DNA of 28,115 nucleotides from Fragilariopsis cylindrus CCMP1102 (lineage: Eukaryota; Bacillariophyta; Bacillariophyceae; Bacillariales; Bacillariaceae): contig FMBT01000270.1 of assembly GCA_900095095.1 (NCBI GenBank), forward strand, positions 1 through 28,115. Direction: 5' to 3'. Shown here piece by piece: positions 9,301 through 19,755 of the stretch; positions within the stretch are counted from its first letter, which is position 1; each line of letters starts with the position of its first letter. Below the pieces are notes generated by a model. It was given only the letters and a program-made list of their open reading frames with translations, did not search any database and was not told the origin of the DNA. Position numbers and translations under genes: made by a program.

Positions 9301-10214
9301 TTGGTGGTCACCGAATTATTATTATTACTATTATTATTACTACCATTTCCGCTAGTAGTAGTAGTAGTAGTAGTGCTTCTACGAATCTGATTCGCTTCCT
9401 CCTCCAAAGCGCCAAGTTGCACATCTAATGATGATGTTGCGTTTTCGCTCGTCTTACTATTCCGGGAGGTATTATTACTATTACTATTACTATTCTCGCA
9501 TCCATGATTAAATATATCTTCAATTATCGATGATTGTCTCGTTTCGTTTCTCAGATCGTACAGTCGAGCGTCACTTGTCAATCCACGACCGAACGACTTT
9601 ACGTCGAAGATCTTAGTAGAAGCATCATCGTCTACTACTACATCATTAATAGAACAGGCTTGTACCATTTCTTCTAATAATGTCTGATTGGTGGCTAGTT
9701 CATCCTCACCATACAATAGCAAGATGTACTTAACAAATTCAGTTGTTATCATTATTTCAGAACTTGCTGTTGTATTACCGAACTCATTACTACTGCTATT
9801 TTTTTTAATGACATCATGTATAATAATATTAGCACAGTCCGCCAACAAATCGGATGGTGGAGGTAAAACACCTGGAGGCAATGTTCTGTTGTTACTACTG
9901 TTCTCAACATCGTCATACGATCCCTCCACATAGGCCGCCTTCAATAGTAATGGAATTAAAATAATTGCTGTAACCTCCATCAAATCGAGAACTTCATCAT
10001 CATTAGACGATCCACCCATACCATCCATTATTATAGTTTGTACCTCGTCTAATGTGACCTTGATGCCAAACCTAGAAAGTAAATATACTTGAATATCTTC
10101 ACTGTTGATACTACCATCCGATCGAATATTTTCACCACTTTGATGTAAAGCACAAATATATTTGATCTCATTCGTTCCTGGTCTTGCTCCCACAGGCCGA
10201 TCGAATGCCACCAT
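6314..10214 (-). CDS. EF-hand-like polytopic membrane protein, six exons, about 1088 aa
   Basis: Exons: 10214-9236, 9110-8660, 8541-8149, 8028-7233, 7132-7001 and 6829-6314. The introns have GTAAGG, GTGAGT, GTAAGT, GTGAGT and GTACGT donors with AG acceptors; all phases match and the sum is 1089 codons including stop. Exon 1 (aa 1-326) has an EF-hand-like segment near the start (DGSINSEDIQVYLLSRFGI) and Asn/Ser/Thr-rich runs. Exons 2-5 carry roughly eight to ten membrane spans, for example ALIVILWLSTVFGLFSLAW and LLALEWANYFFTIFIIVV. Exon 6 ends with DILAHEAHRHPYIE, then STWRLILIYALMPWLHKYR and a coiled-coil-prone tail. I do not recognise a named family. A channel or transporter controlled by calcium is a guess from layout only. 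The last intron (6830-7000) has the weakest acceptor. Confidence 0.7.
9296..9376. repeat. Trinucleotide-rich stretch in exon 1 of the membrane protein
   Basis: ATT/ACT and GTA triplet runs on the plus strand encode Asn-rich and Thr-rich tracts in the minus-strand protein. Simple in-frame microsatellite of a kind common in this window. Confidence 0.7.
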
Positions 10215-10812
10215 TCTCTATTCAATAAACAAGAATAGTGGAAGAAAGGTATGTATTCAACAACAGCAGACGTTAGTTTTGCTTTGTTTTGCCTTTGCCT
10301 TTGTCTTACTATATTTCGAAGTTGCATTAGTAACCAATCCAAAAGACTGTAAATAATAATGATCTTTTCGATCTACCTGTCTCACTTCTTTACGTAGTTT
10401 TTGTGATTACTTTAAAAAAAATGACTTTGGAGATACAGTTGACAATTGACATTAGAATAACAGAAAGAAAAATATCTGGTATAAAAAATAAAAAACATCA
10501 TTACAAAAAACAATATTCTTCTCTAAAAAACGGACCGATTTTTACTTAACATTCAAATGGATGGTAAAAGACTATTTCAGTCTTAACAAGTCATCATCGT
10601 GGAATATTGCAACGTGACATCAAATCTAAGACCATATTTTCATTGTTAGACCTATTGTAGATCATTTGTTACATCAGGTCCCGGTGAACCAACACAACCG
10701 ATACTGCAGTAGCTGTATACAGTAGTAGATCACTGAATTGAATCAGTATTACTCAATAGAAAAAATCGAAAACTGGAAGCGAGATATAGAAAATAGTAGT
10801 AAAAAGATCATC
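10215..10812. promoter_or_regulatory. Divergent intergenic region between the membrane protein and HRD1
   Basis: About 600 bp lie between the starts of two diverging genes, so it must hold both promoters or a shared one. It is AT-rich with A-runs; no coding frame is supported and I could not pick a convincing TATA box. Confidence 0.4.
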
Positions 10813-12876
10813 ATGGAGGATCCCCAACCCGAAGGCGTTGTTGACGACGATGATGCTAACGTCGTTGAAACTGCCTCGGAATTACAACAACGACTTGCAG
10901 AAGAGGCTATGGAAAAAATGTTGTTAGCTCAGAAGAGGAAGGAGAAGAAGGAGCTGATGATGATGAAATTGCAAATAATAATAACAATAACAACAACAAC
11001 AACAATGGAGAAGGTAATGACAACAACGACCCTGACTTTGCCGCCAACGACGTGACGATGACGAAGAAATTCCTTTCTTAGACGACGAAATTATGAATAA
11101 TGCTGGTATAAACTTTCACAATAATCAAGATTCTGAGAATAAGATGAAAAATCCATTTACGTATGTACGGGTTAGTTTTTGGTCTGCTATATTTCTAGTC
11201 TATTACGCATTCCGGTCACGACAACAATGGTATTTAGCATTAGTATTTTTATCATCAAGTAAATGGTCATATGTTATATTAGGTAATGCATTAATTGCAT
11301 CATTGATTTGGTCGTTCCAAATGGTTGTGAGTTATGTGTTGAATGGTTTACGATACATGAAGCGGAAGGATTAAGTGACTTTTTTCGTTGGCATATTACT
11401 GAAGCATGTTTGGCATTAACAATTTTTCGAAGTGAACTTAATGTAAAAACTGCAATATTATTTTTGGTACTCGTATTTGCAAAATGCTTACATTGGGTAG
11501 TTGATATGAGAGAAAGTCATTTACGTATGACAGAAGAGGTTGTTGTCGTTCATCCCACGACAGGATGGATCGCTTTGCGTTGGCCTCATGTGAAACTACT
11601 AACCTGCATTAATATGTTAGCTGTTTTTGATATTATTGCAGTTGTTATGTGTGGTATGAATATTATGACAAATGGACCATCTGTATCAATTTTCTTTGCC
11701 TTTGAAAGTCTTATCATGCTTACATCAGTTATTTCTAATAGCCTTTTGTGGTACCTGCATATGATGGATGGGATATTCCATTACTTACACGAAAAATACG
11801 ATTCAACTAAAAAATTGCACAATTTGATCCACCCCTGGAAGGATCACAAGGCGACACTAATTTTTGCCGTTGAGCTACAAGCACAAGCGGCTAAATTTAT
11901 GTTCTATTTAACTTTTTTTGCTATCGTTATGACGTATTACGGACTACCTATCAATTTGATCCGAGAGGTATACGTTAGTTTCCATTCACTGAAGACTCGA
12001 CTGATCGCATTTAACAAATACCGGAAACTCATGTCGAGTATGAATCGATTCAAAAATCCAACTACTGAAGATCTAGAAGAGGAACACATATGTATCATAT
12101 GCCGTGATGAAATGACAGTGGAGACATCAAAAAAATTACCAGGATGTGGACACATGTAAGTAAACCGTCTACCTCCCACGCGGTATTGTGCCATATACAA
12201 TTTTTCCGATCGTATGAATCCTATCGCATCTCATCCCTCCTCCCCCCATCTCTCTCTCTCTTTTACAATATCTTATATAATATTATAGATTCCACAAAAG
12301 TTGTCTTCGAGATTGGTTGGTCCAACAACAGACGTGCCCTACCTGTCGAGGAGATATCACTGCTAATGAGGCAAGGCAGAAAGTTCAAGATATTTTGAAC
12401 GCACGTATACAGGAGCAAAAACAAGAACAAGAACAGGAAACCAAGGAAGAACAAGAAAAAGAAGGCGGAAACCAGGAAGACCAACAATCCAGCACGGAAC
12501 GTACATATGCTGATGTGGGTGAGACAACGGATACGGCTTCGAATACGGGCGTGGAAGATGACCTTGATAAAAAACCAGCCGCGAAGGAGTCTTTCCTGAA
12601 CAAAGATAAACAAGTTAGTGCTTCTGCTAGTAGCCAGGAATGCTCCGCCTTTCCAGCGTTTTATCGCGTCATACAAGATACTGGCGCGTCCGTTTTCAAC
12701 GATGGCGACTTTCCGGCTGAAATTCGAGTCGTTCCTTTTGGTGTTATCTTGTTGGGACAAGAAATGGATTATAGAAAACATAATGGAGGGAACCGGATGA
12801 TGGTTAGATGCCTGATGGATGGGTATATGATGACAACGTCGAACGAATAATTGCTATACCATTTGAATCGCAATAG
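10813..12876 (+). CDS. HRD1: HRD1/synoviolin ER-membrane E3 ubiquitin ligase (ERAD), with four single-base frame breaks
   Basis: ER-membrane RING E3 ligase of ER-associated degradation. The RING-H2 finger is complete: CIIC, then CGHIFHKSC split by an intron, then LRDWLVQQQTCPTC. Upstream, the multi-span domain matches the family at FFRWHITEACLALTIFRSELN, KCLHWVVDMRE and the LRxxEAE-like junction. The intron is 12156-12288 (GTAAGT...ATAG). The start is the first ATG of the frame (10813). It gives an acidic/Asn-rich extension of about 110 aa before the first span, where canonical HRD1 starts almost at the membrane. Frame breaks occur at the A6 run 10913-10918, near 11050, at 11352-11356 and at 12810-12812; one added base each gives 644 aa ending at TAG 12874-12876. 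After the RING come a Gln/Glu-rich region and a conserved-looking block (FPAEIRVVPFGVILLGQE ... MVRCPDGWV). No plastid presequence is seen, so I favour host ERAD over the plastid SELMA ligase. Confidence 0.88.
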
Positions 12877-14209
12877 AGCAATTTTACTATACATACTATC
12901 GAGATCAACAGCCTCCATTTGATTCTTGTACCGGTAGCCCTTGGGAGATTAGATGAATGGATAAAAGAAAATGCATCAATGTATCAATCAAAATTGGGAC
13001 CCCAAATCAGAAACAGTATTTGTGTAATGTTTACATGTTTACGCATCTTTAATTAGTAGCATATTATGATTTGACAATTATTGCACATATTATATACTTT
13101 ACAATATGAAGTATATGATTTAGTTGCACATTGTAGGAGTTAACTCGGTATTTTTTTGCCAACTTGTTGCCATTTCCCCCATACCAGCTGGTATTGCTAG
13201 TTACCAGTAGGTTTAGGCTTTTATCTACATCATATCTATATTATTAGGACTGTTCTGAACTGCCCTATGAGAACACACTCAATTACACTCAATTACACAC
13301 ACACACACCTTTTTTTTTTACACCAATATTTCTCCATCAAGATCAACTACATATGATGGAAATTATTATCACCATTAATCACAACAAGTTGAAGGCTTCC
13401 TGATGACTTGACTCACTCTGAATGTGCACTGATTCTGAATTAGAAGAAAGTTGATGAATACCACAGAGGCTTTCTCAGTCCAAATCTGTTTTAGGTCTTG
13501 CACATTCCACATGCTCTACAACACACACCTTTCATGACTAAGCAGTAGAAACATTAATATATCTCAGGTAAGCTAGTATACTGGCTTCTTTGGTATGGTA
13601 TGTACTGCTACCAATTTTGTCAGCACTGCCTTCTGCTCCTACATATTCTTTTGCCAGTAAATTGATAGTAATTTTAACTTCTATTATGATGTTATGGCCC
13701 TATTTAAATTGATATCTCATTTTAACGTATACACCGTACGTACTAATAGTATGAATACATAGGCCTAAGTACACCTCCAAGTGTCGTGTTCGTGTCGTAG
13801 TAAAATTTCAAAAGATACTAACATTTATGCATCTGCATCTCCTGTACTGGTACGTTACTGTATGTAGCAAATTGAAATGGACCAATGCATCATAATATTA
13901 TGTTGACTGTTGCGACGAAGCACCAAGACCAAATTGACAACCTTGTCCTTCAGTAAGAATTCAATACAATCAAGCTTTGTGGGTGTATCTAAAGAAAAGA
14001 GTGTTGCAAGATATTCCTCATAAGCAAACATACAATCCAAAAAATAAGAAAAGTCGTCGTCATTGTTAGCTATTACGTGATGATGGAAAACAAACAGATA
14101 CAGCGACGAGGACGTCTTCGTCTTCATCAACTCATCAACAAAATTTGAGACAAAGGAATCGAACAGTAGCATCATCATCATCATCATCGGGGTTCTCTCT
14201 CTTTGCACG
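12877..14209. other. 1.3-kb intergenic region upstream of the acidic protein
   Basis: No supported plus-strand gene. It holds a doubled 10-mer ACTCAATTAC (about 13277-13296), a short (AC)n microsatellite running into a T-run (13294-13319), and a CAT-triplet run at about 14170-14188. A 146-codon minus-strand open frame (13855-14295) overlaps the start of the next gene and has no recognisable domain. Confidence 0.5.
13277..13319. repeat. Doubled 10-mer plus AC microsatellite and T-run
   Basis: Two copies of ACTCAATTAC are followed by about seven AC dinucleotides and a T10 run. A simple-sequence tract with no gene overlap. Confidence 0.75.
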
Positions 14210-17200
14210 ATGAGTAGTATTTTATCAATAATCGCATTCACAACGATAAACGCCATCGTAGTGCATTCTGCGTCAACAGGACAACAAGTAAACAAAAAAT
14301 ACTATCATCGTTGCGAGGAGGTGTACTACTTAACAATGGCAATAATTCTAATAACGTCGACGTTACAGCAGCTGCTGATATCGACATCGGAGGTTCCGAG
14401 CAGGAGCTTACCGACGAGGATTTAGATGAATATATTGAATTTTTACTTGCTTATGCAGATGATTTAGCCTCCGAATCAGACAATCCACTTTTAGAAATTA
14501 TGATTATAACGAAGAAATCATCAGCAGTACAAGCAGCGTGAACAAACACGTACCAGAAGTGGATAATAACGTAGTAGAGCCATTACTGGTAGACGATGTG
14601 GAAGACGATCGACAACTTGATGCTATGGTTGAGAAGTTAGTGGCATCAATCGAAGACTCTGACTTGATAGAAGAGGAAGAAGAAAAACGAGATATGGAAT
14701 TAGAAATTAATTTACAGCAGCAGGAGGTAGAGACAACACTGCCGTCGATAAGGGATGACGTTGTTGTAGAGGATGTTGACGTTGGTATTGACGAGCTACA
14801 TGTGGATGATAGTACACCGATTGTAGAGGAAGCGTCGTTACCGATTGAACAAGAAGAAGAATCAATACTGGTTGATAGTATCATCGAAGATATTGAAGCT
14901 ATTGCTGATGATGATGAGGAAAAGCAACCGGAAGAAGAAGAATCAGAATACATCGAAGAGATTATTTCTGTCGCCGCATCAGAGGATATCATACTAACAG
15001 TATCGGATGACGACACTGGCGATACTTCGGTATTTTTAGAAGGAGAAGAAGATCAAATCTTCAATAATAACGAAGATGTAGACTCCGCGGCAGATTCTCT
15101 GATCAAAAATGACGACGATGACGATGTCGTCGAAGAGGAAGCGGGAGAATCAATAAATACGTTCTATTTGGGTTCATCTGCTGTAGATAATATGCCAGAA
15201 AATACTTCAAGCGTTACATCAACGGTTGTCCCGTTAACGGAGGAGATTGAAGACACTACAACATCAAAAGAGACAAAACGATTATCTTTGTTTTCATCTT
15301 TGATGGAAGGCTTGCGATGGGAAAAAGTTACGAGCTCGAACTCGAACTTGAACGACGACGATGCAGCTACAGATAATGTTGTTACTGACTCGACTGAGAC
15401 TGAGGATGTTTTAGACGAAGCGACCGATGAAACAATTCACGAATCTTATAATAGTGAATTGCCGCTAACGAGGGTTGCACTTGGAGATCTCGATGTATCG
15501 GAACAAGAACATACTATTTCTGTTCACGATAGTCCAAAAGTTGAATCGGAAACGGAAATTCAAAGAATTGAAATAAATGGGTCGACTGCAGGTGATCAAA
15601 TTTTGGTGTCTCAACAACAACAAAACAAACCTACTGCCTCGGAAGAAAAGCAAAACGTAGAGATGAATATCGTCTCCTCGGTCAAAAAACATTATCAGGG
15701 CGTGTGGGGCACTGTAAAAGGTTTTTGTTACCAAAAACGGGAATTAATCTACGGAAAATTTAAACCAACTCCTCCGGAAAGAGACTATACAAAGATTTAC
15801 GAAAAATACTTTGCAAGTCAACACACTAACGACTCCGATGACATTAACGAGAATTCTCAAGAGGAAGATAAATATAATTTGAAAAGAGCTTTCATGCGAC
15901 CGTGGGGTACAGTTGTGAAAAATTTCAAACCAATAATAGAATTCATGACAGCAACAGAATCTGATCAGTACTCCCTGGGAATTCAATCAGCCGCAACAAA
16001 CAGTAACGTCTGTGACACTCACTCCGGATTAGGAGTGTATAGCGATGAAACTCCTACAGAGATAGAAGATACTTTCGAAGAAATACCTGCAGAGATAGAA
16101 GATACTTTCGAAGAAACACCTGCAGAGATAGAAAGTGCTTTCGAAGAAACACCTGCAGAGATAGAAGATACTTTCGAAGAAACACCTGCAGAAATAGAAG
16201 ATACTTTCGAAGAAACACCTTCAGAGAGAGAAGATACTTCGGAAGAAACCGACCAATCAATTGATTGCACTGAGAGTAGATCATCAAAGGGCTCCTATCA
16301 TAAGACTGTCTTCGGTCGACTGTGGGGTACCACCAAAGACACGGACGAGACTGATCAAGAAATAGCAACTCCTGATCTATATTTTCTAGGATTACATGTA
16401 GCTAAAGAAAGCACTTTTGATATTGATATCGGTAAGGGATTGGGAGAAAAAGAAGGAACAATAGATAATAATGCAGTCGACAAGGAAAACTTTGTAGTCG
16501 AAGAAGTTGATGTTGCTGAGGTGGCCGTGAGCTATGGGATTCTCAATAAGGTGGACGAATCCTTCGATGTTAATAGTTTCGATATCTCCGAGTCGTCAGG
16601 TGAATCACCAGCAGAATATTCTGAGGAGATGGAAGAAGAAGTTGAAAGGAATATTCTACAACTTCATGGTGTTGAGAAACACGAAATTGCTACTGATGAC
16701 ATTAAAGTCGACAACGATGAGGAGTTAGCCAGCGTGGCTGACGACATAGAATCATCAGAAAATTTCGAGAATGAACCCGTTGAGGTCGAAAAAGAAATTG
16801 AAATCTTAATCCAGAATGATAAGGGTGACGACGAAGAGACACTATCCAAAATAGAGAATGAAACAAATCCTATCGAGGAAGAAGATTCTTTGACTGACGT
16901 GGATAATGTTGCTGACGATATCCTTGATACTGTCATTATTCTCAGCGCATCAGAATCCCTTGAATCGGCATCGGAAGAAACTGAAGAGGAATTGCGTGAA
17001 AGTGAACTGCACGATGATGATGACGCTGATAACAACTTTGAGGTTGTTACTGATATTGAGGAAGATACAGCTACAATGGTTTCGGAGGGAGACGATGACT
17101 CCATCGAAGTAGAGAACGAGGACGAAGAAGTGGACGAGGAAGATTTTCCAACAGATAATATTTCTGTCTTTTCCGAACAGGACGAATTTTCCGACGAGGA

Positions 17201-19160
17201 AGATTTTGTAGACCTTGATGGCCACGACGATGAAATAATCGAAACTGAGAGTGAAATTGACGATGACGAATGTAATAAAATGGACGATTCGGTGATTTTG
17301 AAGGAAATCAGTTCTTTATTATCCGAAGAGATGGAAAATACGAACTTTTTTTGGAAATTTTTGGTAGCTAAAGGCTTGGAACAATATATCATGATTGCAG
17401 TTGTGATATCAGAGTGGTTTCATCTTTATGTCCTGACTCCATTTATCGATAGTATTTATTGGGCTTCGGAAAGAACAGGACACAACATTTTGCAAAGTGG
17501 TCGTATCTCTCCCCCCAAGTGGTTGAAGACCCGTGGAGGAGCTCTTTTAACTTCGATTAGTGATGACGAAGACGCGAACGAGGTTGAGGAGGAAGGAAAC
17601 GACTGTGATCAAGAAGGTTCAAATGGAGAGGATAGCACAGAACTTGACAGTGATTACGGAACGGAGTCCAAGAACATGGACGGTACCAATAATATGGATC
17701 AGGACGATCAAGTCTTATCGGTAGAAAGTGAAAATGATATCGAGTCTATGCCTGAATCTCTTCCGACCCGCAGTAGAGTAAGACCAAATTTCATGTTTCG
17801 ATTTCTTCTAGACTATGGTCTAATCGGCCACATTCTGATCATGGAATTGATTTTAGTAGCAGAATGGTTCCAAGCTTATGTACCAATGCTCCCAAGTTTG
17901 TTGAAGTACGTCGTTTACGATGTGCTCAAGTATAAGAAAGAGTCACGTCGCGACAATGGAGATCGTGCTTATGATCAACCTAGTGGTTTAATAAATCCTG
18001 ACGGCACCTCTCGTGTCGGTAAAAAGCCGAAGCAACAAACAAAGAAGGATGATCAGAAAGCATTAGATAACTTAAGGAATATCGGTGATGTCAATCAAGC
18101 AAAGTATCGCTTTATCACTCAGACGTTTATGGAGCGGCATTCCCTAGGTCCATACGGCACCAGTATCTCCGAAATTGAAGTTGAGGTCGAAACCGAAGAA
18201 ATCGAAGCAGATAGTGACTCAGGGTGGATATTGGAAGCGCTAGCCCACGAAAGCGACGAGAACGATGACGAAGTCAGCTCTCGCTTTCAACCCAACGTCG
18301 GATTCTCCCTAGGTAGTGACGGTCCAAAAATGACCGTCGGGATGGATTTCACCGTAGGCAAATCAACCAAACGGAGAAAGAAAAAATCATCCCAACTTGG
18401 CACAATTGTCCGTCAGATCGATTACAGTGGTAGTGTCTCATCGAAGAAAAAGCCTCCCGTGTCCCATGTGAGTGATCGCGAAAGTGGTGTAATGGGACGA
18501 TTGCGTGCTGCGGGAGCAAACAGTCTCATGGGACGTAGTATATTAGGTGCATATCCAGCAGATCTCCCACCCCCGCACGAAGCAGGCGATGCTTCTGGGT
18601 TAATTGATCTAGCACGAAAATATGGCTACGGTGATTGGTCTGACGATGGCGATCTCTCCGATAGCAACTTCTATCCAGACAGTGATGAAGATGAAGATGA
18701 AAATGACGACGACGAGTATTTTATGAATGAAGAAGTGCTGGATCGCCGGAGGAAACGATCGTCTACTTCTAGTAGTAACAAGAAAAAGAAATCACGGAAA
18801 CGCAGATCTTCTCAACAAGAACTTGGAGTTAGTTTTGATTTTGACCTGAGTAGGAGTTCTTCTCAAGGAGTATCTCCTCCCTTATCAGATATAAACACTC
18901 GAAGAAGAGAAGAGTCATCTGTTAGTGGTTCTATGTCTTCTGCTCGTCGTCGCCGCAAAAGCAATAGCGGCAAACCACGAAGTCGTCTACCGTCACCAGC
19001 AATGGCAAAGATTGGTAATATTTCCCAACAATCGAAAAGTCGTTCATCTACCATTGATAGAACGGACCTTAAAAACGCTATCCAAGATAATGCAACCAGA
19101 AGGAAAAAGACAAGAACGATTAGTCCTGCAATGTCTCTTTTGGACGAGAAGAAAAAGTAA
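14210..19160 (+). CDS. Giant acidic secretory-pathway protein with repeat modules and a basic Ser/Lys tail, about 1650 aa
   Basis: Family not recognised. ATG 14210 opens a hydrophobic leader (MSSILSIIAFTTINAIVVHS) that looks like a signal peptide. Frame breaks at A-runs 14294-14299 and 14495-14497 separate it from the 4.6-kb main frame; one added base at each gives 1650 aa. The body is Asp/Glu-rich. Features in order: three short WGT motifs (GVWGTVKGF about aa 499, RPWGTVVKNF about 566, GRLWGTTKD about 705); six 11-aa TPAEIEDTFEE repeats between the second and third; two related hydrophobic modules ending SEWFHLY (about aa 1046) and AEWFQAY (about 1195); a block containing GFSLGSDGPKMTVGMDFTVG; and a C-terminal 150 aa rich in Lys/Arg/Ser. 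The acidic body with a Lys/Ser-rich tail and a signal peptide recalls biosilica-associated proteins in composition only; an ER or vesicle membrane scaffold is equally possible. Confidence 0.7.
16050..16247 (+). repeat. Six tandem 33-bp units encoding TPAEIEDTFEE
   Basis: Six back-to-back 33-bp units lie inside the acidic gene. Units 2, 4 and 5 are near-identical; unit 3 carries SA for DT and unit 6 has diverged (SEREDTSEE). All units are multiples of three, so copy number can vary without breaking the frame. Confidence 0.92.
17344..17910 (+). other. Duplicated hydrophobic EWF module in the acidic protein
   Basis: Two segments share the pattern F-x-F-L-x(3)-G-L-x(6-8)-I/L-x(4)-S/A-EWF-x(2)-Y: FWKFLVAKGLEQYIMIAVV...SEWFHLY and FRFLLDYGLIGHILIMELI...AEWFQAY. 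Each is the length of one membrane span or a re-entrant hairpin. They are separated by an acidic linker of about 120 aa. Confidence 0.7.
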
Positions 19161-19755
19161 AAATACCGAGAAGCAGCATCAGTAGTACAACGTATATGTA
19201 GAAAATGTTACGACTATTATATTAAATACTTTTACTAGTAGTAGGACTTCTATGTTAGCACTCATTAGTACCATCGCATTATTAGATGAATTGTTTGTTA
19301 TATTATCTTGACGATGCAATTGTAAATAATATGTAGCTTATCTAGATATCATAACCATTTTGATGATATCACTTCTTTGATGTGTTAATGAATGATATTC
19401 ATTTCTTAAAGCTCACTTCGCCGTCGGGTACAAGAATGGCTAATTGATTGGTTCATTTGCTATTCGTAATTACTACTTTTTATTATCTCTCATTCCAGAA
19501 CTCTAAACACAGTATCCCACTTTCATGACAAATAATTGCTACGTACAAATATGATATGTCTATCCACATCTACCGAATACAATAGATGAGATCAAAACGA
19601 TTGATTACAATGCAGTATTGTTTTGCAAAAATTGCGACCTTTCCTTCAAAAGGTCAATTTTTATGATATAATATGAAATGGAATGCTACTTACTATCAGT
19701 ACTTTTTGAACATGATGTTGTTTCGAAGCAGATAATATGTAGTATATATCCTCGA
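19161..19755. other. Convergent intergenic region
   Basis: AT-rich 3'-flanking DNA shared by the acidic-protein gene and the SDR gene. No coding frame, tRNA or repeat stands out. Confidence 0.5.

Noticed and set aside
10813-12876. HRD1 as a decayed pseudogene
   Set aside because: Four breaks would suggest decay, but the RING ligands, intron sites and membrane motifs are all intact, and every break is a single missing base.
14504-17392. Several Ser-rich minus-strand frames opposite the acidic gene
   Set aside because: GAA/GAT-rich coding DNA read backwards gives Ser/Phe/Ile-rich frames; they are mirror artefacts of the Asp/Glu codons.
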